A stretch of 34,157 nucleotides of DNA from Pseudomonadota bacterium (GTDB taxonomy: Bacteria; Pseudomonadota; Gammaproteobacteria; Steroidobacterales; Steroidobacteraceae): assembly GCA_963205255.1 (NCBI GenBank), contig CAUJIK010000048.1:1-34157 (forward strand), given 5' to 3'. How positions within the stretch are numbered: the first letter of the stretch is position 1; each line of letters opens with the position of its first letter. The notes under the pieces were generated by a model. It saw only the letters and a program-made list of their open reading frames with translations, was not told the origin of the DNA and ran no database searches. The translations under genes and the position numbers were made by a program. Below are positions 11,259 to 18,984 of this stretch, in pieces.

Positions 11259-11940
11259 CGCTGCGCTCCTTGAGGTCAGGCGACCAGCGGTTGTCGTCGC
11301 GGATCACCCGCGGCACCAGCGTGCGCGGCACGATCTCGACCGGCTCGTAGACCACGCGCTGCTTCTGCTCGTCGTAACGCACTTCGATGTTGCCGACCAG
11401 CGGGAAATCCTTGCGGAACGGATGCCCCAGGAAGCCGTAGTCGGTGAGGATGCGCCGCAGATCGGGATGCCCGGGGAACAGGATGCCGAACAGGTCGAAC
11501 ACCTCGCGCTCGAACCAGTTGGCACTGGCCCACACGCCGATCACCGAATCCATCATCGGCTCGTCGTTGTCGATGCAGCCGGCGCGCAACGTGAGGCGCT
11601 CATTGTGCGTGATCGACAGCAGCTGATAGACCACGGCGAAGCGCGGACCCTCGTGTGCGCCGCCATGGCCACCACGGTTCGCCGCGCGACCAAAACCGCT
11701 GGAAGACGCCGCCTCGGTGCGCCATTCGCTGCGGCCATAGTCGAGGTAATCGATGCCGGAGACATCCATCAGCACTTCGAAGCGCAGATCCGCATCGTCG
11801 CGCAGCGTGCGCGCAACCTCGATGAGGTCTCCCGCGGCAACGTCGTAAAGCAGATCCGCGGGCAGCGAGGCGCGACGCGCCACTTTGCCGCCCAGCCGGG
11901 CTTCCACGCGGGAAGCCATCTGTTCTGTATGGACGCTCAT
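11251..11940 (-). CDS. nuoC: NADH-quinone oxidoreductase subunit C
   Basis: This is the 30-kDa-type peripheral-arm subunit. The start [10 protein letters not shown] (229 residues) is fixed by a 4-bp overlap with the nuoB stop; the longer open frame upstream lies over nuoB. The conserved core [30 protein letters not shown] is split here only for quoting: [13 protein letters not shown] then [13 protein letters not shown], followed by [10 protein letters not shown]. Residues about 71-99 are a Gly/Ser/His-rich insert between DYLDYG and [10 protein letters not shown]. Xanthomonads carry an insert at the same place, which supports the proposed lineage. Confidence 0.96.
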   Translation of the reverse strand: MSVHTEQMASRVEARLGGKVARRASLPADLLYDVAAGDLIEVARTLRDDADLRFEVLMDVSGIDYLDYGRSEWRTEAASSSGFGRAANRGGHGGAHEGPRFAVVYQLLSITHNERLTLRAGCIDNDEPMMDSVIGVWASANWFEREVFDLFGILFPGHPDLRRILTDYGFLGHPFRKDFPLVGNIEVRYDEQKQRVVYEPVEIVPRTLVPRVIRDDNRWSPDLKERSGG

Positions 11941-12443
11941 CCCGCCATCACCGATGTGCGCTGGATCTTCTTCTGCAGCTGGATGATGCCGTAGAGCAGC
12001 GCTTCGGCCGTGGGCGGACAGCCCGGCACATAGACATCCACCGGCACGATGCGATCGCAGCCACGCACCACGGCATAGCTGTAGTGGTAGTAACCGCCGC
12101 CATTGGCGCAGGAGCCCATCGAGATCACCCAGCGCGGCTCGGGCATCTGGTCGTAGACCTTGCGCAGCGCCGGAGCCATCTTGTTGACCAGCGTGCCGGC
12201 GACGATCATCACGTCGGACTGGCGCGGGCTCGGGCGGAACACGATGCCGAAGCGGTCCAGGTCGTAGCGCGAGGCGCCGGCATGCATCATTTCCACCGCG
12301 CAGCAGGCGAGACCAAAGGTCATCGGCCACAGCGAGCCGGTGCGCGCCCAGCTGACCAGGCTATCCACCTGCGTGGTCAGGAATCCGCGCTGCGAAAAGG
12401 CCTCCGGATTCTCCGGCGGCAGCTCAACTTGTTCTAATCCCAC
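11937..12443 (-). CDS. nuoB: NADH-quinone oxidoreductase subunit B (cluster N2)
   Basis: This subunit holds the last 4Fe-4S cluster (N2), which passes electrons to quinone. The ligands are visible as the tandem cysteines of [11 protein letters not shown] (C47, C48), [14 protein letters not shown] and [12 protein letters not shown]. The start is a GTG (VGLEQVEL) giving 168 residues. It is chosen because AAGGGAG lies 7 nt upstream at about 12451-12457, while the alternative ATG at 12464 has no ribosome-binding site. It overlaps the end of nuoA by 10 bp. The rest matches the family closely. Confidence 0.95.
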   Translation of the reverse strand: MGLEQVELPPENPEAFSQRGFLTTQVDSLVSWARTGSLWPMTFGLACCAVEMMHAGASRYDLDRFGIVFRPSPRQSDVMIVAGTLVNKMAPALRKVYDQMPEPRWVISMGSCANGGGYYHYSYAVVRGCDRIVPVDVYVPGCPPTAEALLYGIIQLQKKIQRTSVMAG

Positions 12444-12802
12444 TCGAGCGCTCCCTTCTTCCATTCGTAGGCGAAGCCGACGACGAGGATGAACAGGAAA
12501 ATCCCCATGGCCACCAGACCCGGCGTGCCGATGCGACCCAGCGAAACCGCCCAGGGGAACAGGAAGGCGATTTCCAGGTCGAAGACGATGAACAGGATGG
12601 CGACCAGGTAGTAGCGCACGTCGAAGCGCGCGCGCGCATCCTCGAAGGCTTCGAAGCCGCACTCATAGGCCGAAAGCTTTTCGGGGTCGGTGGGCTGACG
12701 TGATCCGAGCTTGCCGAACAGCGTTCCCAGCCCCATCAGGAGGATGGCAAGGCCCGTCGCGACGGCGAGATAGATCAGTACGGGCAGATAATTGGCGAGC
12801 AT
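12434..12802 (-). CDS. nuoA: NADH-quinone oxidoreductase subunit A
   Basis: This is the first gene of the complex I operon: 122 residues with three membrane helices. The conserved loop between helices 1 and 2 contains [21 protein letters not shown], quoted here as SAYECGF and ARFDVRYYL, with the cysteine that reports the active/deactive state in mitochondrial homologues. The next segment is [15 protein letters not shown]. The start codon lies 72 bp downstream of the tRNA-Leu 3' end, on the same strand. The operon may be served both by read-through from tpiA-secG-tRNA and by a weak promoter in this gap. Confidence 0.97.
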   Translation of the reverse strand: MLANYLPVLIYLAVATGLAILLMGLGTLFGKLGSRQPTDPEKLSAYECGFEAFEDARARFDVRYYLVAILFIVFDLEIAFLFPWAVSLGRIGTPGLVAMGIFLFILVVGFAYEWKKGALEWD

Positions 12803-12849
12803 TTACCGTCCAGATTCAGGGGCTTGAGCCGAGCCCGCGACGGCTGCGG

Positions 12850-12855
12850 ATTCTA
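12850..12855 (-). promoter_or_regulatory. Possible -10 element before nuoA
   Basis: On the minus strand the hexamer TAGAAT matches the sigma-70 -10 consensus at five of six positions and lies about 48 bp before the nuoA ATG. The region 17 bp upstream falls in the tRNA 3' trailer and has no good -35, so the element would be weak or need an activator. Confidence 0.3.
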
Positions 12856-12861
12856 TCAAAC

Positions 12862-12971
12862 GAAAACCGGAATTTGGTGCCGACGGACGGATTCGAACCG
12901 TCACACCTTGCGGCGCTAGCCCCTCAAGCTAGTGTGTCTACCAATTCCACCACGTCGGCAAACCGGTTTTC
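12862..12971 (-). repeat. 9-bp inverted repeat flanking the tRNA
   Basis: GAAAACCGG (12862-12870) and its exact complement CCGGTTTTC (12963-12971) enclose the tRNA-Leu gene. In a primary transcript the leader and trailer could pair and extend the acceptor stem. This may guide 5' and 3' processing. Found by eye; no folding energy was computed. Confidence 0.6.
12875..12959 (-). tRNA. leuU: tRNA-Leu (anticodon GAG)
   Basis: An 85-nt class II tRNA is read on the minus strand. The acceptor stem is GCCGACG/CGTCGGC, followed by discriminator A and an encoded CCA. The anticodon arm is CTAGC-TTGAGGG-GCTAG, a perfect 5-bp stem with anticodon GAG, which reads CUC and CUU leucine codons. A variable arm and the T arm GACGG-TTCGAAT-CCGTC are present. 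Its position beside secG is the same as leuU in E. coli. It is probably cut out of a transcript that also carries secG and the nuo genes. Confidence 0.97.
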
Positions 12972-12979
12972 TTCGCAAC

Positions 12980-13360
12980 TCACTCCGCGGGCGAATTCTC
13001 CGTCGCGGGCACGGCAGGCTCAGCCAGCGGCAACTGCGATTGAGTCGCAGTTGCGTCCGGGATCACGGGCACCGGCGCCACATCCGTGGTGTTCACGCGA
13101 TCAAGCACACTCTCCGGTGCGCGCACACTGCGGGTCACGACATACGAAAGCAGCAGGCAGGTGATCATGAACACCGCCGCGAGAATCGCCGTGGCCCGCG
13201 AAAGCGCTGTGGTCGCTCCGCGCGCGCCGAATACTGTTCCCGATGCGCCCGCACCGAAACCGGCGCCGGCATCGGCGCCCTTGCCCCTCTGGATCAGCAC
13301 GAGCACGATGATGAGCACCGCGCTGACAATGAGGATGAGCATGAGAATGGTATGTAGCAT
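12980..13360 (-). CDS. secG: Preprotein translocase subunit SecG
   Basis: This is a small inner-membrane subunit of the SecYEG protein-export channel that assists SecA-driven translocation. The 126 residues show the family layout: a first membrane helix (LHTILMLILIVSAVLIIVLVL, quoted as LMLILIVSAVLII), the loop QRGKGADAGAGFG and FGARGATTALSR, then a second helix (ILAAVFMITCLLLSYV). The C-terminal tail of about 45 residues is Pro/Ala-rich and poorly conserved. It starts 10 bp after tpiA and is followed by the tRNA after 20 bp. Confidence 0.95.
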   Translation of the reverse strand: MLHTILMLILIVSAVLIIVLVLIQRGKGADAGAGFGAGASGTVFGARGATTALSRATAILAAVFMITCLLLSYVVTRSVRAPESVLDRVNTTDVAPVPVIPDATATQSQLPLAEPAVPATENSPAE

Positions 13361-13370
13361 CGGTCTACCG

Positions 13371-14144
13371 TCAGTCTGCCGCCGCCGCGGACCAGATCGC
13401 GAGGAATTCCTCGGCCTTCAGTGAAGCGCCGCCGATGAGGCCACCATCGACGTCGGGCATCGCGAACAGCTCGCGTGCATTGCCGGCCTTGACGCTGCCG
13501 CCATAGAGCACAGCCAGACCGGCCGCGATATTAGCATCGTGGCCCGCCACTCGCCCGCGAATGAACGCGTGCACATCCTGCGCCTGCTCCGGCGTCGCGG
13601 TGCGCCCGGTGCCAATGGCCCACACCGGCTCATAGGCCACCACCGCCTTGCCCAGCGCGGCAACTGCGCACAGCGCGATCACCGCATCCAGCTGCCGGCC
13701 CACCACTTCGTGGGTGCGGCCCGCATCGCGCTCGGCCAGCTGCTCACCCAGGCACAGGATGGGGGTCAGGCCGCGCGCCTGCGCCGCGGCGAACTTGCGG
13801 GCCACCAGCTCATCGCTCTCGCCATACAGCGCCCGGCGCTCCGAATGGCCCACGATCACATAAGTGCAGCCCACATCCTTGAGCATCGAGGCCGCGACCT
13901 CGCCGGTGTAGGCGCCCGGGGTTTCGGCGCACACATCCTGCGCGCCCAGACGGATGGCCGACCCGACCAGTTCACGCGCCACGTCGCCCAGGTAAACGAA
14001 GGGCGGGCACACCACGCAGGTGGCGCGCTCGTCCACACTGGCAGAGCCAACCAGCCCCTCGATGAGGGCGCTGTTCTCGGCTCGTGAGCCGTGCATCTTC
14101 CAGTTGCCCGCAACAATGGGGCGCCGCCGGGAATTGGATGTCAT
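13371..14144 (-). CDS. tpiA: Triosephosphate isomerase
   Basis: This cytoplasmic TIM-barrel enzyme interconverts dihydroxyacetone phosphate and glyceraldehyde 3-phosphate. Catalytic residues are visible: Asn and Lys in VAGNWKMHG, the histidine in VIVGHSERR and the glutamate in VVAYEPVWAIGTG, which is followed by the phosphate-gripping loop. The C-terminal YGGSVKAGNARELF is also conserved. The start MTSNSRRRP (257 residues) is preferred; an extension of 22 residues upstream would run over the promoter described at 14182-14210. Confidence 0.97.
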   Translation of the reverse strand: MTSNSRRRPIVAGNWKMHGSRAENSALIEGLVGSASVDERATCVVCPPFVYLGDVARELVGSAIRLGAQDVCAETPGAYTGEVAASMLKDVGCTYVIVGHSERRALYGESDELVARKFAAAQARGLTPILCLGEQLAERDAGRTHEVVGRQLDAVIALCAVAALGKAVVAYEPVWAIGTGRTATPEQAQDVHAFIRGRVAGHDANIAAGLAVLYGGSVKAGNARELFAMPDVDGGLIGGASLKAEEFLAIWSAAAAD

Positions 14145-14181
14145 AGGGCCGTCTTCAGCCGTGTCCGCGCAAGGGCGCGCG

Positions 14182-14210
14182 ATAATAGCGACCAGCCGTG
14201 CGGCGCGCAA
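14182..14210 (-). promoter_or_regulatory. Sigma-70 promoter for tpiA-secG-tRNA-Leu(-nuo)
   Basis: On the minus strand, TTGCGC (14210-14205) and TATTAT (14187-14182) are separated by exactly 17 bp. Each hexamer matches four or five positions of the consensus. The predicted start of transcription is near 14175, about 30 nt before the tpiA ATG and inside the 100-bp gap after glmM. It is the best housekeeping promoter visible in the window. Confidence 0.65.
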
Positions 14211-14244
14211 ACCATGGGTCCCGAACCGGGCCGATCAGGCCGCA

Positions 14245-15576
14245 TCACGACGCGGCCTCGACCGCCCGCGCGATGAGCTCGGCGCAGGCCTGGGTCTGCG
14301 CCTCGTCCCTGCCCTCCACCATCACCCGGATGACCGGCTCGGTCCCCGACGCCCGCAGCACCACACGGCCGGAATCTCCCAGCTGACGCTCTACATCGGC
14401 CACGGCGGCCATCACCGCCGGCACGGTTTGCGGGTCGAAGCGGCGCGCCACCTTCACATTGAGCAGCACCTGCGGGAATTTGCGCATGTCCGCCACCAGC
14501 TGCGCCAGCGACCGGCCGCTGCGGCGCATCTGCGCCAGCACCTGCAGGGCGCTGACCAGCGCATCACCGGTGGTCGAGCGATCCAGACACAGGATGTGGC
14601 CGGAGGTTTCGCCGCCGATGATGCCGCCAGTTTCCCGCAGCATGGACAGCACGTAGCGGTCGCCCACCTTGGCACGGCGGAATTCGATGCCGCGCTCGCG
14701 CAGCGCCAGCTCCAGGCCCAGATTGCTCATCACGGTGCCCACCACGGGGCCGGTGAGCTCGCCGGTCTCCTGGCGCGCGCGCGCGATCACATACAGCAGC
14801 TGGTCGCCGTCGACGACGCGGCCCAGGTGATCGACCAGCACCAGCCGGTCGCCATCGCCATCCAGCGCAATGCCCAGATGTGCGCCCACGCCGGCGACCG
14901 TGAGCTGCAGCAGTCCGGGCGCGGTGGAACCGCAGCCATCATTGATGTTGCGGCCATTGGGCGAGCAACCGATGGGAATGATGTCGGCGCCCAGATCGGC
15001 CAGCAGCCGCGGGCCGACCTTGTAGCCGGCGCCATTGGCGCAGTCGATCACGATCTTCATGCCGGAAAGGTCGAAACCCTCGGGCACCGTCGAGGCGCAG
15101 TATTTCTGGTATTCGTCGCGCAGATGGTCGGCACGGCGCACGCGTCCCAGACGGTCGGAGGTCAGGGTAAGAGCGCCCTGCTCCAGCTCCGCCTCGATGC
15201 GCGCCTCCAGTTCGTCCGACAGCTTGCCGCCATCGGAATCGAAGAACTTGATGCCATTGTCGCCATAAGGGTTGTGCGACGCGCTGATCACCACGCCGAA
15301 AGCGCGCGGAATCTGCTTCGACAGGAAGGCGATGGCCGGCGTCGGCAGCGGGCCGGTGAGCAGCACGTCCACGCCCGCTGCCACGAAACCGGCCTCCAGC
15401 GCCGATTCGAACAGGTAGCCGGACACGCGCGTGTCCTTGCCGATGAGCGCCGTGCCGCCCTGCGGGGCCAGCACCCGCGCGGCGGCGCTGGCCAGGCGCA
15501 TGGCGAAATCCACCGTCATCGGCGGCTCGCCCACACGGCCACGCACTCCATCGGTTCCGAAATACTTGCGACTCAT
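14245..15576 (-). CDS. glmM: Phosphoglucosamine mutase
   Basis: Glucosamine 6-phosphate is converted to glucosamine 1-phosphate, the step before UDP-GlcNAc for peptidoglycan and lipopolysaccharide. The 443 residues (E. coli has 445) begin MSRKYFGTDGVRG. The phospho-serine lies in VVISASHNPYGDNG (S100). The metal-binding loop is LDGDGDR and the sugar-phosphate loop is RASGTEPVIRVMVEG. The ATG overlaps the folP stop by 4 bp, as is common for this pair. The upstream open frame belongs to a folP shadow. Confidence 0.97.
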   Translation of the reverse strand: MSRKYFGTDGVRGRVGEPPMTVDFAMRLASAAARVLAPQGGTALIGKDTRVSGYLFESALEAGFVAAGVDVLLTGPLPTPAIAFLSKQIPRAFGVVISASHNPYGDNGIKFFDSDGGKLSDELEARIEAELEQGALTLTSDRLGRVRRADHLRDEYQKYCASTVPEGFDLSGMKIVIDCANGAGYKVGPRLLADLGADIIPIGCSPNGRNINDGCGSTAPGLLQLTVAGVGAHLGIALDGDGDRLVLVDHLGRVVDGDQLLYVIARARQETGELTGPVVGTVMSNLGLELALRERGIEFRRAKVGDRYVLSMLRETGGIIGGETSGHILCLDRSTTGDALVSALQVLAQMRRSGRSLAQLVADMRKFPQVLLNVKVARRFDPQTVPAVMAAVADVERQLGDSGRVVLRASGTEPVIRVMVEGRDEAQTQACAELIARAVEAAS

Positions 15577-16412
15577 CTTCTCTCCCCTGCGGCGCGAACG
15601 GCGGCCGCCACGCGGACCGCATCGACGGTCGCGCCCACATCGTGGCTGCGAATGATGCGCGCGCCGCCGGCCACTGCAAGCGTCGCCAGCGCCAGACTTC
15701 CGGGCAGGCGCTGATCCACGGCCCGATCCAGCAGCTTGCCGAGCATGGACTTGCGCGACAGGCCCGCGAGCAGCGGATAACCCGTGGCGGCCAGATCCTC
15801 GAACCGCGCCAGCAATTCCAGGTTGTGCGCCACGGTCTTGCCGAAACCGAAACCCGGATCCAGCACGATGCGGCCGCGCGCAATCCCGGCAGCCTCGCAT
15901 GCCGAGGCGCGCTGCAACAGGAAATGGCGCACCTCCCCGACCACATCCTCGTAGTGCGGATGGAGCTGCATGGTGCGCGGGGTGCCCTGCATGTGCATCA
16001 GACATACGGCGGCGCCGGCGGCGGCCACGGCCTCGATGGCGCCGGGCGCCTGCAATGCCAGCACATCGTTGACCATGCCGGCGCCGGCATCCACCGCCGC
16101 GCGCATGACCTCGGGCTTCATGGTGTCGATGCTGATCAGCACGTCGAGCCGGCCGCAGAGCGCCTCGATCACCGGAATCACGCGATCCAGTTCTTCCTGC
16201 AGGCCGACGGCCGGCGCGTCCGGACGCGTCGACTCACCGCCCACATCGATGATGGCGGCGCCGGCCGCGACCATTTCACCGGCATGGAGCAGCGCCGCGC
16301 CGGGAGCCGCGAACCGGCCGCCATCCGAGAAGGAATCCGGGGTGACATTGAGGATGCCCATGACCACGGGCGCGGTCAGATCCAGCACGCGCCCGCCACA
16401 GTCCACCTGCAT
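15573..16412 (-). CDS. folP: Dihydropteroate synthase
   Basis: This TIM-barrel enzyme joins p-aminobenzoate to dihydropterin pyrophosphate in folate synthesis and is the sulfonamide target. The 279 residues contain the pterin and pyrophosphate loops: GILNVTPDSFSDGG, DVGGESTRP, SIDTMKPEV, MVNDV, HMQGTPRTMQ, DPGFGFGKT, GLSRKSMLG and RSHDVGATVDAVR. A GGGGA ribosome-binding site lies just before the ATG. A hairpin with a T-run separates it from ftsH upstream. Confidence 0.97.
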   Translation of the reverse strand: MQVDCGGRVLDLTAPVVMGILNVTPDSFSDGGRFAAPGAALLHAGEMVAAGAAIIDVGGESTRPDAPAVGLQEELDRVIPVIEALCGRLDVLISIDTMKPEVMRAAVDAGAGMVNDVLALQAPGAIEAVAAAGAAVCLMHMQGTPRTMQLHPHYEDVVGEVRHFLLQRASACEAAGIARGRIVLDPGFGFGKTVAHNLELLARFEDLAATGYPLLAGLSRKSMLGKLLDRAVDQRLPGSLALATLAVAGGARIIRSHDVGATVDAVRVAAAVRAAGERR

Positions 16413-16423
16413 GAGGTTCCCCG

Positions 16424-16452
16424 AAAAATCGGACGGGGTCGATGACCCCGCC
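16424..16452 (-). terminator. Intrinsic terminator after ftsH
   Basis: On the minus strand, seven base pairs (CGGGGTC, loop ATC, GACCCCG) begin just after the ftsH stop. They are followed after four bases by TTTTT (16428-16424). The structure ends only 12 bp before the folP ATG, so it could also act as an attenuator that sets how much ftsH transcription reaches folP-glmM. Confidence 0.6.
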
Positions 16453-16456
16453 GGGT

Positions 16457-18373
<1,917 letters not shown>

Positions 18374-18444
18374 TTGGGTTTCACGCTACACCATCCAGCG
18401 CCCCCCCGCCAGCAAACAGCGCCCGGAAGAGCTTTGAGCAATGA

Positions 18445-18470
18445 GTGAGGGCCAGCGCGCCATATTCAAG
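18445..18470 (-). promoter_or_regulatory. Heat-shock (sigma-32-like) promoter of ftsH
   Basis: On the minus strand, CTTGAA (18470-18465) matches the sigma-32 -35 core exactly. After 14 bp it is followed by CCTCAC (18450-18445), which matches CCCCAT at four of six positions. Transcription would start near 18437, about 65 nt before the ftsH ATG. ftsH is a known sigma-32 target in E. coli, which supports the call, but the -10 is imperfect. Confidence 0.5.
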
Positions 18471-18522
18471 TGCGCCTCCCCCTGGTGCGTCGCGCCAACG
18501 GGTGCGCGGCTCCATCCCGGGA

Positions 18523-18528
18523 TAGAAT
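18523..18528 (+). promoter_or_regulatory. Possible -10 element of yhbY
   Basis: TAGAAT (five of six consensus positions) ends 9 bp before the yhbY ATG. If it is used, transcription would begin within a few bases of the start codon, giving a nearly leaderless mRNA. No good -35 is present at the right distance, and no Shine-Dalgarno sequence precedes the ATG. Confidence 0.3.
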
Positions 18529-18537
18529 GTCGGGCAC

Positions 18538-18834
18538 ATGGACCTCACAGAAAAGCAGCGCCGGCACCTCAAAGGCCTGGCACACCCCCTGAAACCAGTC
18601 ATCCTGATGGGCAACGCCGGCCTTACGCCCGCCGTGGTGGCCGAAACCCAGCGCGCGCTCACCGACCACGAGCTGATCAAGGTGCGCCTGCCCGGCCTGG
18701 AACGCGATGCGCGTGATGCGCAGCTGCAACAGCTGGCCGCCGACACCGGCAGCGTGCTGGTCACGCGCATCGGCCATGTGGCCGTGCTCTACCGCCCCCA
18801 CCCCGAGCTGCCGCGCATTCTGCTGCCCGGTTGA
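18538..18834 (+). CDS. yhbY: YhbY/CRM-domain RNA-binding protein
   Basis: This 98-residue protein consists of one CRM (CRS1-YhbY) domain. In E. coli YhbY associates with pre-50S ribosomal particles. The family pattern is clear: LTEKQRRHLKGLAHPLKPVI, the central GNAGLTPAVV (GxxG RNA-binding loop), then DHELIKVRLPG, and GHVAVLYRPHPE near the end. It is transcribed away from ftsH, as in other gammaproteobacteria. Normally greA would be its other neighbour, but here about 9 kb of accessory genes intervene. Confidence 0.94.
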   Translation: MDLTEKQRRHLKGLAHPLKPVILMGNAGLTPAVVAETQRALTDHELIKVRLPGLERDARDAQLQQLAADTGSVLVTRIGHVAVLYRPHPELPRILLPG

Positions 18835-18882
18835 ATCCGCCGCGGTTGGCCTGCCCACGGAGGCAGGAATTAACATCGGCTA

Positions 18883-18899
18883 AACCGTTACCAACGGTT
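18883..18899 (+). promoter_or_regulatory. Palindromic operator candidate before the first TonB receptor
   Basis: AACCGTT-ACC-AACGGTT is a perfect 7-bp inverted repeat, 86 bp before the receptor start. The same core (ACCGTT-N3-AACGGTTA-N-TT), in the same orientation relative to the gene, precedes the other receptor at 27818-27833. A bound regulator dimer is the simplest reading; the regulator is unknown. Confidence 0.6.
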
Positions 18900-18917
18900 A
18901 TTTCCGTGCCAATGGGG

Positions 18918-18951
18918 CGCGGCCGCTGTCACATCGGATGACAAGGCCGCG
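18918..18951 (+). promoter_or_regulatory. Stem-loop in the leader of the first TonB receptor
   Basis: CGCGGCC (18918-18924) pairs with GGCCGCG (18945-18951). Inside it, TGTCA (18927-18931) pairs with TGACA (18939-18943) around a 7-base loop. It ends 33 bp before the receptor ATG. There is no T-run, so it is not a standard terminator for yhbY. A role in the receptor mRNA leader, or as a factor-independent stop without U-tract, cannot be told apart. Confidence 0.45.
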
Positions 18952-18984
18952 GTTCTACATGCACTTCATACAAAGCACAAACCC

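Noticed and set aside
18381-18770. Minus-strand open frame upstream of ftsH as a degraded rlmE
   Set aside because: Its translation has no methyltransferase motif and it overlaps yhbY on the opposite strand.
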